Source: Candidatus Limnocylindrales bacterium
GTDB lineage: Bacteria; Desulfobacterota; Binatia; UBA1149; CAITLU01
Direction: 5' to 3'
Assembly: GCA_035571835.1 (NCBI GenBank)
Contig: DATNBU010000044.1
Coordinates: forward strand, 62,001-126,000
DNA length: 64,000 nucleotides
The translations under genes were made by a program, and so were the position numbers. Shown here piece after piece: positions 18,242 to 26,654 of the stretch. How positions within the stretch are numbered: the stretch's first letter is position 1; the number at the start of each line of letters is the position of its first letter. Below the pieces are notes generated by a model that was given only the letters and a program-made list of their open reading frames with translations, was not told where the DNA came from and ran no database searches.

Positions 18242-18892
18242 ATGGTAGCCCGATCGCGAAAGACTTCTCTTTTTTCCGCTTCGACCGATGGCGGGAAGCG
18301 ATTCACCGAGACCCTGCGCGCGATCGAGCGTCGCGCCGAGGATGGCCCGCTGACACTCGGCGAGCTGTTCGCGATCTGCGGTCCGCAGGGACACGCATTC
18401 GTGGCGATCTTTCTCGTGCTGCCGTTCCTGCAGCCGGTTCCGCTTCCAGGCATTTCGAGTGCGATCGGGATCGTGCTGGTAATCGTTGGTGCATTCGTCG
18501 CGCTGCAGCGGCCGCCGTGGCTGCCTCAGCGTCTTCGTTCGCTCGTCGTGCAGCCCGACGTGGTGCTTCGCATCTGCGCGCGGCTGGAGAGGCTGCTCGG
18601 ACGGCTCGAGAAGGTCGTGCAGCCGCGGGGGCAATGGCTGTTCCCGCAGCGCTGGTTCCGGCTTACCAACGGTACGATCTGGATCATCCATGCGCTGGTC
18701 TTCTCGCTGCCGCTGCCGATCCCGCTGACGAATTTCTTTCCGGCGGTCGTGATCCTGCTGCTGGCGGTCGGCACGCTGGAGGAGGACTTTCGCGTCATAG
18801 CGGTTTCTTACGTCGCTGCGCTTCTGAACGTTCTGTTCTTTGGCGGGCTCGTTGCGCTGCCGACGCTCGGGTGGAAAGCGCTCACTCCTTGA
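18242..18892 (+). CDS. ExoD-family membrane protein
   Basis: 216 aa. A polar N-terminus with LTLGELFAICGPQGHAFVAIFLVLPFLQPVPLPGIS is the ExoD signature. Four to five hydrophobic segments follow, with the basic RPPWLPQRLRS and a second NFFPAVVILLLAVG segment. ExoD proteins are inner-membrane proteins first linked to exopolysaccharide production and alkali tolerance in Rhizobium; their chemistry is unknown. It follows galK by 33 bp and the glycosyltransferase is close, giving a loose envelope-polysaccharide context. No clear ribosome-binding site precedes the ATG. Confidence 0.85.
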   Translation: MVARSRKTSLFSASTDGGKRFTETLRAIERRAEDGPLTLGELFAICGPQGHAFVAIFLVLPFLQPVPLPGISSAIGIVLVIVGAFVALQRPPWLPQRLRSLVVQPDVVLRICARLERLLGRLEKVVQPRGQWLFPQRWFRLTNGTIWIIHALVFSLPLPIPLTNFFPAVVILLLAVGTLEEDFRVIAVSYVAALLNVLFFGGLVALPTLGWKALTP

Positions 18893-19002
18893 TCCTGCCC
18901 GCCTCCGCGGCGCATCCGAAAAAGTATTGCCCCTGTTGAAGGCGCCGGCCTCGCGTGCGTCGAATGGCGCGGTACTCCCGTTGCGCCGGTTGCCAGAATT
19001 TT

Positions 19003-19092
19003 CCGACCTGTCCGGTCTTTCCGGTCTTTCCGATCTTGCCGATCTTGCCGATCTTGCCGATCTTTCCGATCTTTCCGATCTTTCTGATGTTG
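19003..19092. repeat. 9-bp tandem repeat (ten units)
   Basis: Ten consecutive 9-bp units run from 19003 to 19092, mostly CCGATCTTG or CCGATCTTT, with CCGGTCTTT variants at the left and a degenerate CTGATGTTG at the right. The array sits between the ExoD gene and the start of the Trp-rich protein, ending 31 bp before the ATG at 19124. The unit length of three codons keeps all frames open, but no start, ribosome-binding site or plausible protein goes with it. It may lie in the promoter or leader of the downstream gene, where copy-number change could alter spacing. Confidence 0.9.
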
Positions 19093-19123
19093 GCCCGATC
19101 TTTCCGTCCACAAGGAGATCCGG

Positions 19124-20932
19124 ATGAAATCAGCCCGTTGTTTCTCGCAGTCCGCCCTGCTCGCGTCGTTTCTCGGCATTTCGTTCGTCGGCGGAGCGGC
19201 CGTCGACTTCGTGGTCCCGGAAGAAGCCGACGCCGGCTACGATATCGACGAATCCTACTTCTACCTGTCGCTGTCTTCGGATGGCGGCTGGGTGAACAAC
19301 GCGCAATTCGGCTGGGTCTGGTATCCGTACCATCGCCCCGTCGGCTGGAGACCATACACGCTCGGACACTGGGTCTGGACCGACTACGGCGAATGGCTGT
19401 GGGTTTCCGACGAGCCGTTCGGCTGGGCGACGTATCACTACGGGCGCTGGTTTCTCGATCCGATTTACGGATGGGTCTGGCTGCCCGGACGCGTCTGGGC
19501 GCCGGCCTGGGTAAGCTGGCGTGACTGCGACGATTACATCGGCTGGGCGCCGATCGGTCCGTGGGGCTACTACGACCGTCACAACCATCGCTACAGCGAC
19601 TGGGATCGCTGGCACCACGACCATGACGACTGGGACGAGCATCGCGGCTACCGCCACGATCGCGACGACTCGGAAGACTGGAACTTCACGCGCAAGCGCG
19701 ACTTCGTAAGTCCGCGCATCGACCGCGTCGTGCTCGATCATCACCGCGCGGTCGACGTGATGCGCAGGTCGCGCGACCTTCCGCCTCCGAGCGAAGACGA
19801 CATGCGCATGGGCCGCGGCGTTTCGCGAGGCATCGGCAAGGACGTGATCGAGCGTGCCGCCGGCCGCCCGATCCGTCCCGTCAAGGTCGAAGATGCCGCC
19901 GAGCCGCCGCGCAGCGGCAAGGATTCCGCAGGCGCAGAGCATCATGGTGACCGCGGCGATCGCGTGCGCGTGTACCGTCCCGAAGTGCGCGAGCCGAAGC
20001 CGGACGCGACGCCCGATCGTCTCGGTGTCGCCAAGGCGCCCGGCAGGCCGAACGAAGCCGGCGTGCGCCACGAGCACGGCCGCGCGGCTCAGGCGGATCA
20101 GCCGCAGGGCCGCGATCCGATGAATCGTCCGCACGGTCGCGTCACCACCGATGAATCTCCGGCGCGCGAATCGAACGCGGGCCATCGCCATGGCGCGCAG
20201 CAGGACGCGGGTGAATCGGGCGGCCGCGCGCACGATGCGGCAGCGACGCCTTCGCGTGAAGCGCGGCAGCCGCGCGAACCGGAGGCGAACCGCGCTAACG
20301 ATGCGGCAACCCGGCCGCCGCGCGACGAGCCTCATACTTATGGCGGCCGCGGTTCCTACGGTGATCGTGCCATGCAGCCGCGAGGCGACACCAACCATGG
20401 CCGCGGCGCGGCACCGCAGTCGTCCGGTGAGATGGAGCGCGGCTATCCGCACCAGGCGAATACTCCGCGTAGCGACACGATGGAGCGCGGCAGCGAGCGT
20501 CCCGTGTCGCATCCTCACGATCGCGACGCGAGCCGATCGTATCCGTCGTCGTCGTCGCGGGCGCCGCAATACACTGCGCCCGAGCCGGCGCCGCGCGAGC
20601 ACGGACGCATGCCGCAGCACGAGGCACCGGCCGTATCACATGAGCGTGCTCCGGCGCCGCAGTACTCTCCGCAGGGAAACCATGGCGGTGGAAATCGTGA
20701 GAGCTCGTACGGCGCGCCGCCCCAGACCCACGCGCCGGCAGCGCACAGCGCGCCGCCGTCGTATCAGGGGCCTGCAACATACGGTGCGCACGGATCGGGA
20801 GCGCAGCCGTCCGCGCCAGCCGGTAGTCCGGGTGGCGGGTTCGGTGGTTACCAGGGCGGCGGTGGATTCGATTCGTCGCCGTCGCACGGTCACGGCGGTG
20901 GTGGAGGTGGCGGCGGCGGCCGTTATCACTGA
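19124..20932 (+). CDS. Secreted Trp/Tyr-rich DUF6600-like protein with long low-complexity tail
   Basis: 602 aa. A signal peptide spans about residues 1-37 (ending near EEADAGY). Residues 45-150 hold repeated WGW/YG elements (FGWVWYPYH, GHWVWTDYGEWLWVSDEPFGWATYHYGRW, YGWVWLPGRVWAPAWVSWR), the pattern of DUF6600-type exported proteins. Residues 170-560 are His/Asp/Arg/Pro-rich and probably disordered. The last 40 are Gly-rich, ending in a run of nine glycines before RYH. AAGGAG lies seven bases before the ATG. It is likely an envelope or periplasmic structural protein. The function is unknown. Confidence 0.75.
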   Translation: MKSARCFSQSALLASFLGISFVGGAAVDFVVPEEADAGYDIDESYFYLSLSSDGGWVNNAQFGWVWYPYHRPVGWRPYTLGHWVWTDYGEWLWVSDEPFGWATYHYGRWFLDPIYGWVWLPGRVWAPAWVSWRDCDDYIGWAPIGPWGYYDRHNHRYSDWDRWHHDHDDWDEHRGYRHDRDDSEDWNFTRKRDFVSPRIDRVVLDHHRAVDVMRRSRDLPPPSEDDMRMGRGVSRGIGKDVIERAAGRPIRPVKVEDAAEPPRSGKDSAGAEHHGDRGDRVRVYRPEVREPKPDATPDRLGVAKAPGRPNEAGVRHEHGRAAQADQPQGRDPMNRPHGRVTTDESPARESNAGHRHGAQQDAGESGGRAHDAAATPSREARQPREPEANRANDAATRPPRDEPHTYGGRGSYGDRAMQPRGDTNHGRGAAPQSSGEMERGYPHQANTPRSDTMERGSERPVSHPHDRDASRSYPSSSSRAPQYTAPEPAPREHGRMPQHEAPAVSHERAPAPQYSPQGNHGGGNRESSYGAPPQTHAPAAHSAPPSYQGPATYGAHGSGAQPSAPAGSPGGGFGGYQGGGGFDSSPSHGHGGGGGGGGGRYH

Positions 20933-21426
20933 CCGCTTCGAAGAAGTCCCAAAAGCTCGTCCGCATGCGTTGCCGGATCTACCTTCGGCAGCGCATGCCG
21001 GATGATCCCCGATTCATCGATCACGTACGTGATGCGCCTGGCATGTCCGGCCGACGGTGAATCGCACGCGCCGTACGCCATGCCGATGCGGCGGTCGGTG
21101 TCGCACAGCAGCGGATAGCCGAAGCCAAACTTCTCCGCGAAAGCTTTGTTCGCCGGCGGCGCGTCGAAGCTGACGCCGAGGATGACGGCGCCGAGCGCAT
21201 CGAACGCGGCCTGCTGCGCGCACAATCCTTTGCCCTCGACCGTGCATCCGGGGGTATCCGCTTTTGGATAGAACCACAGGATCACTTTGCGACCGCGCAG
21301 GTCGCTGAGCGCGATGGTGCGGCCATCGTGGGTCGGAGCGCGGAAATCGGGAGCCGGTGTGCCGGTATCGAGAAGCTTCGCAGGAGCAGGGGCGCCGCCT
21401 AGCAGCTTTTTAAGTTTTCCGAGCAT
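20926..21426 (-). CDS. BCP/PrxQ-type peroxiredoxin
   Basis: 166 aa. An AhpC/TSA fold: PAPDFRAPTHDGRTIALSDLRG, VILWFYPKADTPGCTVEG with the peroxidatic Cys, GVSFDAPPANKAFAEKFGFGYPLLCD and GIIRHALPKVDP. Classical PrxQ proteins have the resolving Cys five residues after the first; here that position is Lys and a Cys occurs eight residues after (GKGLCAQQ), so resolution may differ or use another thiol. It reduces peroxides using thioredoxin. GGAGAACCGC precedes the ATG. Its 3' end overlaps the stop of the Trp-rich gene by seven bases. The divergent upstream region has an inverted repeat. Confidence 0.88.
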   Translation of the reverse strand: MLGKLKKLLGGAPAPAKLLDTGTPAPDFRAPTHDGRTIALSDLRGRKVILWFYPKADTPGCTVEGKGLCAQQAAFDALGAVILGVSFDAPPANKAFAEKFGFGYPLLCDTDRRIGMAYGACDSPSAGHARRITYVIDESGIIRHALPKVDPATHADELLGLLRSGQ

Positions 21427-21494
21427 CTGCGGTTCTCCTTCTGTCTGCCTTGCTTCGTTGCGAGGGCCTGGCGGGCCCCGGCGCATCCTTCGGC

Positions 21495-21529
21495 GAATCT
21501 TCGGTCGAGTTTCGATTGTGCGAAGATTC
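21495..21529. promoter_or_regulatory. Inverted repeat in peroxiredoxin/vWA divergent intergenic region
   Basis: GAATCTTCG (21495-21503) and CGAAGATTC (21521-21529) form a perfect 9-bp inverted repeat with a 17-nt spacer, inside the 197-bp gap between the divergent peroxiredoxin and vWA genes. It could be an operator for either gene. No known regulator consensus was recognised. Confidence 0.35.
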
Positions 21530-21623
21530 ATCTCAACTGCTGCCCGCGGCCGTGCATCGCGAAGACCGGCTTGCCAGTTGCGCACTCGGCTTCTAACCTC
21601 CGGCACGGGACCCGCGCGCGTAG

Positions 21624-24600
21624 ATGTATACCTTCCAATCTGCATACGGGCGCCGTCCCGGACGCCTGCGCCTTCGGCGGCCAGCATGCCGGCGGCTCGC
21701 AGTCGTGGCTGGCGCGTTCGCCACTTTTGCCTCGCTCATCGTGTCGCGCCCGGCTGATGCGGGAAGGGCGTGGATCGAAGACCCGACCGGACGCACGGTT
21801 CTGCAGGTCGCGTTCCGCGGGCAGCCGACCTACCAGGATCTTGCCGAGACCGAAGCCGCTCTCACGCGGATGGCGTCGATCCTCTGCGACGCGACCGAAG
21901 GCCAGCTCCACATCGCCGAAATCCGCCTATTCACTTCACCGGCAAGCGAGGATCTTGCGGCGCTGTGGATCCACGATCGCGACGCGGCGTCGGGAGGTCC
22001 GTACGATGCGGGCGGTGCGGATCTTCGCCGGCTCGGCGCACACATGGACGTCTTCGAATCCGCGCGGCTTCGTCCGGACCGGCTCGCGCATCTGTTCGCG
22101 CATCATGCGTTCGGGCTCGGCGATCAGTACGACGACCAGCGGCGACGCGGAGAAGCTTGCGGGGTCGGTCCCGGGTTCGAACCGGGGCAGCTCGACGAAA
22201 AGAACCACTCGATCATGCAGGCGGCCGGCGGCATGCGTTGCGTCGATGGCCCGCTCATCGGACAGGATTGTATTCGCGACGACCAGTGCCGCGGATCGTC
22301 GTGCGAAGCGGCGCTCGCGAGCGAGTGGAGCACACCGTCCAACCACGACCGTGTGCGCGGCAGCGGCGAATCGTGCCCGCGGCCGAGCCCGGTCACGCGC
22401 GTGCGTCTTCGCGGCATTCTTCCGGCGAAGGCCGAACCGGTCGCGCCGTTCGATACGAACGACTACCTGTCGGCGCGCGCAACGTCGGTCTGGCAGCAGA
22501 GCGCCGAGCTGCTCGGTCCGGCCGGAACGCTTCCCGGCGTGCGCCTGCGGTTCTACCTGTCGCACACGTCGCGTCTTACCTGGCAGCTCAGCGTCGGCGC
22601 CGACGCAGGCGAATTCGGCGGCACGCCGGGAGAGCTCGTGCTGCTGCGTTCGTGGGAGTTGCTGTTCAATTCGGATTTCTCGCTTCGCAGCTCGGATCCG
22701 TCGGATCTGCTGCTCAAGCTGCCGCCCAGCGCCGGCCGTGGTCCTGCCGAGGTCGCGATCGACGTAGGGACGCGTAATCCCGATGCCGCCAACAATCCGG
22801 GGCAGGGATACGACGGCCTGCAGATGGTCGCCGCCGGCACCGCGAACGTCGAGCTTGCCACCGAGGGCGGCGTCGTCGGCTGTACGGCAGCGTGGTGCGC
22901 GTCGAGCTGGAATACGCTGACACGCCGCTGGGAGACGAGCGAGCAGAGCCTTCTTCATCGCGGCGCCAGCGACTGGCAGACACTCTCGACCAATCTGCCT
23001 TTCCTCATGACACCTCCGGGCGAGGTCAATCCCGATCCGCCTGCGCTCTGCCGGACACCGCCGCAGTTCGTCACCGACATCATGGGGCCGGAGCAGGTCG
23101 TCTTCATCCTCGATACGTCGCGCAGCATGGGGCTGCGCGTCGACGGCAAAAGCGGCGAAGTCTGCGCGAACGGCGTCGACGACGACGGCGACAAGGAAAC
23201 CGACGAAGCCGACTGCGCCGACTCGCGCCTCGAGTACGAGCGGGTTGCGGTGCGCGCGTTCCTCGCGCTTGCCGACGACCGCAAGCTGCAGGCAAGCCTG
23301 ATCGCGATGCACACCGATGCCGAGATCTCGAGCGAGCTTGCCGACGTCAATCCCGCCAGGCTCGCCGTGCTCGACGCGGTGCTCGGATCGTTTTCGGCCG
23401 AAGGCGATACCGCGATGGGAACTGCGCTGGAGCGCTCGCAGGAAGCGCTCCAGCAGATGCAGCAGGTCGGACGCAGCCGCACGGTGATCCTGCTGAGCGA
23501 CGGCGTCTCCAACATCGGCGTGGAACCGGGGCAGGAGACTCGCAGGCTCGATCCGCTGCTGTACCGTACGTTCACGATCGGCGTCGGAACGGCCGTCGAC
23601 GAGCTCACGCTGTCGGCCATTGCCGCGCGCAGCGGCGGAGTCGCTTACGCAACGCGCTCGGCGACCGGCGCTCCTGCGATCTACGCCGAGCTGGCTGCGC
23701 GCCACGGCGGCAATGCCCTGGTCTTTCCGCGGACCACGTTCGATCTTGCAAGGCCCGGCGAAGCCGCCGACAGCGGCGCCCCGGCCGGACGCACGTTCGA
23801 GATTCCGGTCGAAGGCAAGGCGCGCGAGCTCGTCATCTTCCTTGCGTCGCGCAACGACCGCATCGACGACTGGCATGTCCTGTACGACCTCGAGTCGCCG
23901 GAAGGCCAGCGTTTCGACGATGCCGCGGCCGAGAACCACGCCGAACGAGGATTTGCGATGCTGCGCATCTCGGACCCGAAGTCCGGAACGTGGAAGCTTC
24001 GCGTAGTGCCGCGCGCCGGCGGCGTCGTGCGCAGCGAGCTGGTGGTGTTCTCATCGCAGGACAATGCCGACTTCTTCATCGACGCCGACCCGCGCTTCGC
24101 AACCGTGAGACGCAGCGTCCACATCAGCGCACGTCCATCCTACGTAAGCGCGCTCGACGGCGACGTTGCCATCGATGGCAGCGTGCTGCGACCCGACGGC
24201 AGCGAAGAGCCGGTCACGCTCGTTCGGGACCCGCTTACCCAGGACTGGGGCGCCGACTTCGATCGTTTTGCCGGACGCGGCTACTACGAAGTCCGCCTTC
24301 GCCTTCGTGTCGGCAGCGGCGCCGTGCCGTCGCTCGGCGAGCCGATATTTCCCGGTCCGTCGCGCCTGCTGCTGCGCGTGGCTCCGTTCGTACGGTCCGC
24401 AACCGCTTCGTTCTTTGTCGCCGACGGACCGCAGCCGGTGTGCACCGCCGCCGACTGCGATGGGGACGGGCTCGCCGACAAGCTCGAATCGGTCTGTCCG
24501 CAGGGCGACGACGCCGATCGCGACGGCACGCCGAACCGGTTCGACGCCGATTCCGACAACGACGAGATCTTCGACGGCGAAGAGGGACTTGCCGACATCG

Positions 24601-24974
24601 ACAAGGACGGCGCGCCGGATTTCTGCGATCCGGAGACCACGCCGGATTCGCTCAGCTCGGCGATCGAGGCCGAGGAGGCCGCGACGCTTGCCGCCTGCGG
24701 CCCGGACGTCACGGCCAGCCGCGACGCGCTCAAGGCGTCGCTGTCGGCTGTCCGTCGCATCATGCAGGTGGTTCGCACGCACGCCGGGGTTCCGGCCGAC
24801 GCGCGCACCGAGATCGTGCAGAAGCTCGAGAAGGTCATCGGCCTCAAGAAGCAGGCTGTCGTCATCGCCGACGTCCTGCCCGAATTCTGCGAGAAATATC
24901 AGGCGCGCCTCAAAGAGGCGCTGGCCATCGAACGCGAGCTGAGAGTGCGCGTCGATCCGTACCTGGTGCGGTGA
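21624..24974 (+). CDS. Large secreted CLCA-like protein with vWA domain and TSP3-like repeats
   Basis: 1116 aa. A signal peptide lies near residues 24-47. Residues 50-330 resemble the N-terminal metzincin-like domain of CLCA proteins, with HLFAHHAFGLGDQY at 156-169. This has the spacing of the CLCA motif HExxHxxxGxxDE, but Leu replaces the catalytic Glu and Gln the last Glu. A vWA domain follows with the MIDAS D497-T-S-R-S501, interrupted by an acidic Cys-bounded insert (CANGVDDDGDKETDEADC). Then come beta-rich domains, thrombospondin-type-3-like Ca repeats from about residue 943 (DCDGDGLADKLE, DADRDGTPNRFD) and a helical C-terminus. It is probably an extracellular or outer-surface adhesion or protease-like protein. 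No strong ribosome-binding site precedes the ATG. Confidence 0.8.
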   Translation: MYTFQSAYGRRPGRLRLRRPACRRLAVVAGAFATFASLIVSRPADAGRAWIEDPTGRTVLQVAFRGQPTYQDLAETEAALTRMASILCDATEGQLHIAEIRLFTSPASEDLAALWIHDRDAASGGPYDAGGADLRRLGAHMDVFESARLRPDRLAHLFAHHAFGLGDQYDDQRRRGEACGVGPGFEPGQLDEKNHSIMQAAGGMRCVDGPLIGQDCIRDDQCRGSSCEAALASEWSTPSNHDRVRGSGESCPRPSPVTRVRLRGILPAKAEPVAPFDTNDYLSARATSVWQQSAELLGPAGTLPGVRLRFYLSHTSRLTWQLSVGADAGEFGGTPGELVLLRSWELLFNSDFSLRSSDPSDLLLKLPPSAGRGPAEVAIDVGTRNPDAANNPGQGYDGLQMVAAGTANVELATEGGVVGCTAAWCASSWNTLTRRWETSEQSLLHRGASDWQTLSTNLPFLMTPPGEVNPDPPALCRTPPQFVTDIMGPEQVVFILDTSRSMGLRVDGKSGEVCANGVDDDGDKETDEADCADSRLEYERVAVRAFLALADDRKLQASLIAMHTDAEISSELADVNPARLAVLDAVLGSFSAEGDTAMGTALERSQEALQQMQQVGRSRTVILLSDGVSNIGVEPGQETRRLDPLLYRTFTIGVGTAVDELTLSAIAARSGGVAYATRSATGAPAIYAELAARHGGNALVFPRTTFDLARPGEAADSGAPAGRTFEIPVEGKARELVIFLASRNDRIDDWHVLYDLESPEGQRFDDAAAENHAERGFAMLRISDPKSGTWKLRVVPRAGGVVRSELVVFSSQDNADFFIDADPRFATVRRSVHISARPSYVSALDGDVAIDGSVLRPDGSEEPVTLVRDPLTQDWGADFDRFAGRGYYEVRLRLRVGSGAVPSLGEPIFPGPSRLLLRVAPFVRSATASFFVADGPQPVCTAADCDGDGLADKLESVCPQGDDADRDGTPNRFDADSDNDEIFDGEEGLADIDKDGAPDFCDPETTPDSLSSAIEAEEAATLAACGPDVTASRDALKASLSAVRRIMQVVRTHAGVPADARTEIVQKLEKVIGLKKQAVVIADVLPEFCEKYQARLKEALAIERELRVRVDPYLVR

Positions 24975-24976
24975 TA

Positions 24977-25057
24977 ATGAACTGCCCAGCAGTGAATGCC
25001 GCAATGAACGGCGCAGCAGTGGATGCCGCAAGGAACTGCGCGGAAGTGAATCATCGA
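24977..25057. repeat. 27-bp imperfect direct repeat, three units
   Basis: Units at 24977-25003, 25004-25030 and 25031-25057. Units one and two differ at three bases; unit three shares the AACTGCGCGGAAGTGAAT-like core and diverges at its end. The array fills the whole gap between the vWA stop and the CDF transporter start and keeps one reading frame open. Confidence 0.8.
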
Positions 25058-25060
25058 TGA
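24977..25060 (+). CDS. Possible 27-aa peptide made of three 9-residue repeats
   Basis: An ATG two bases after the vWA stop opens a 27-codon frame: [27 protein letters not shown]. Its stop TGA overlaps the ATG of the CDF transporter gene (ATGA). The three 9-residue blocks come from a 27-bp DNA repeat. Placement between two genes with coupled start and stop suggests that ribosomes could pass from the vWA gene through this frame to the transporter. It has no obvious ribosome-binding site and no known homologue, so it may be only a translational spacer. Confidence 0.3.
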   Translation: MNCPAVNAAMNGAAVDAARNCAEVNHR

Positions 25061-26004
25061 ACGTTCGCAGCGCCCACCTTCACGATCGCTCCGACGCCTG
25101 CGGCGGATGCGACGATCCCGCGCCGCAGGGCGGCTCGCTTCTCGACTCGCGCCGCGAGTCGGCGTCGCGGCTTCGCATCGCGCTCGCGCTGGCCGCCGTC
25201 TACATGGTGGCCGAAGCCGTCGGTGGCTGGTGGACGAACTCGCTGGCGCTGCTTGCCGATGCCGGACACATGCTGTCGGACGTAGCGGCGCTCGGCATCT
25301 CGCTTGCCGCACTGCAGACCGCCGCGCGTGCACCGACGTCGTCGCGGACCTGGGGTTTCCACCGCGCCGAAGCGCTGGCCGCTCTCGCCAATGCGGTTTT
25401 CCTCTGCGTGGTCTCCGCCGGCATCTGCTGGCAGGCGGCCCATCGCCTTACGAGCCTGGAAGACGTCGCAGCGCCGCTCGCATTCGTGATCGCGACCGGC
25501 GGTCTTCTCGTCAACCTCGCAGGCATGGCGGTGCTCGGGCACGGTCACGACCACGGAATCGGCGTGCGCAGCGCGTGGCTGCACATGCTCGGCGATGCGC
25601 TCGGTAGCGCCGGAGCCATGGGGTCGGCCGCAGTGATCGCACTGTTCGGCTGGCGCTGGGCGGATCCGGTCGCTTCGCTGCTGATCGCGCTGCTGATCGT
25701 GCGATCCGCTTTTGCGCTGCTCATGGAAACGGTCGGAGTGCTGATGGAAGCCGCGCCGCACCACATCGACGTGGACACTGTGCGCGCGGAGCTTTCGGGC
25801 CTTGCGGGCGTCGAGGACGTTCATGATCTTCACGTCTGGACGATCACGTCGGGAATGGACGCGCTGAGCGGTCACATCAAGATTACGACCGGCACGGTCT
25901 CGCGTGAAGTGCTGGTTTCGGCGCGCGCGCTTTTGCATGAGCGTTTCCACATCGACCATGTCACGCTCCAGATCGAAGAGGTTCATGATCCTGTTCGCAG
26001 CTGA
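25057..26004 (+). CDS. Cation diffusion facilitator (CDF) metal transporter
   Basis: 315 aa. A short His/Cys/Asp-containing N-terminus ([14 protein letters not shown]) precedes six membrane helices. The transport site is visible as [15 protein letters not shown] in TM2 and [12 protein letters not shown] in TM5 (two HxxxD motifs), typical of Zn-type CzcD/ZitB exporters. A His-rich loop (GHGHDHG) lies between TM4 and TM5. The cytoplasmic C-terminal domain has [12 protein letters not shown] and HVTLQIE. It exports Zn2+ or a similar divalent metal by proton exchange. The start overlaps a short repeat-encoded frame (ATGA). Confidence 0.92.
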   Translation: MNVRSAHLHDRSDACGGCDDPAPQGGSLLDSRRESASRLRIALALAAVYMVAEAVGGWWTNSLALLADAGHMLSDVAALGISLAALQTAARAPTSSRTWGFHRAEALAALANAVFLCVVSAGICWQAAHRLTSLEDVAAPLAFVIATGGLLVNLAGMAVLGHGHDHGIGVRSAWLHMLGDALGSAGAMGSAAVIALFGWRWADPVASLLIALLIVRSAFALLMETVGVLMEAAPHHIDVDTVRAELSGLAGVEDVHDLHVWTITSGMDALSGHIKITTGTVSREVLVSARALLHERFHIDHVTLQIEEVHDPVRS

Positions 26005-26114
26005 GCCGTCCCGCCCGGTGCGGGTCGACGGGCAGCGGGCTCCGCACTGGCACGCAGGCACCCGGTCCGGCCGGTAAGCATCCGGTCTGGCGAGGACCGG
26101 TAAGGAGACCGACC

Positions 26115-26561
26115 ATGTGGAAAGAATTCCGTGACTTCGCGATGCGCGGCAACGTCGTCGACATGGCCGTCGGCATCGTCATCGGCGCGGCGTTCGGAAA
26201 GATCGTCTCGAGCGTCGTTGCCGACGTGCTGATGCCGCCGATCGGGCTGCTGCTCGGCGGCGTCGACTTCAGCAACCTCTATCTGGTGCTCAAGGACGGC
26301 AAGCGGGCCGGGCCGTACCTGGCACTGACCGATGCGCAGGCGGCCGGCGCGGTGACGCTGAACTACGGGTTGTTCATCAACCAGATCATCAGCTTCATCA
26401 TCGTCGCGTTCGCGCTGTTCATGGTCATCAAGGTCATGAACCGGCTGAAGCGCGAGCAGCCCGCACCGGCGGCGGCGCCGACGACGAAAGACTGCCCGCA
26501 GTGCGCGATGTCCATTCCGGTCGCCGCCCGGCGCTGTCCGCACTGTACGTCAACGATCTGA
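26115..26561 (+). CDS. mscL: Large-conductance mechanosensitive channel with C-terminal zinc ribbon
   Basis: 148 aa. MscL signature at the N-terminus ([24 protein letters not shown]), TM1 about 15-45, a periplasmic loop, and TM2 about 82-108 ([18 protein letters not shown]). The pore opens under membrane tension to release solutes. After a Pro/Ala linker the protein ends in a two-knuckle zinc-ribbon-like tail with Cys127, Cys130, Cys141 and Cys144 (CPQC...CPHC). Most MscL proteins end in a helical bundle, but some in other bacteria carry such a tail. TAAGGAG sits before the ATG, and CCGGTCC/GGACCGG half-sites lie just upstream. A palindromic repeat follows the stop. Confidence 0.93.
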   Translation: MWKEFRDFAMRGNVVDMAVGIVIGAAFGKIVSSVVADVLMPPIGLLLGGVDFSNLYLVLKDGKRAGPYLALTDAQAAGAVTLNYGLFINQIISFIIVAFALFMVIKVMNRLKREQPAPAAAPTTKDCPQCAMSIPVAARRCPHCTSTI

Positions 26562-26570
26562 CGCCGCGGC

Positions 26571-26638
26571 GGAAATCGGGGACAGAGAAATCGGGGACAG
26601 ACACTGATTTCCGGAAATCAGTGTCTGTCCCCGATTTC
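26571..26638. repeat. REP-like palindromic repeat, copy 2
   Basis: A perfect 52-nt palindrome at 26587-26638, centred at 26612/26613, with the core GGGGACAGACACTGATTTCC. It differs from copy 1 at 11.6 kb by one base per arm, changed in a compensatory way. On the left, GGAAATCGGGGACAGA (26571-26586) duplicates the start of the arm. It lies 9 bp downstream of the mscL stop and 16 bp from the convergent next gene, so it may act as a terminator on both sides. No mobilising RAYT gene is in the window. Confidence 0.85.
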
Positions 26639-26654
26639 GTCGACGGGGGAAGGG

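Noticed and set aside
19003-19092. CRISPR-like array
   Set aside because: Units are directly contiguous 9-bp repeats with no spacers and no cas genes.
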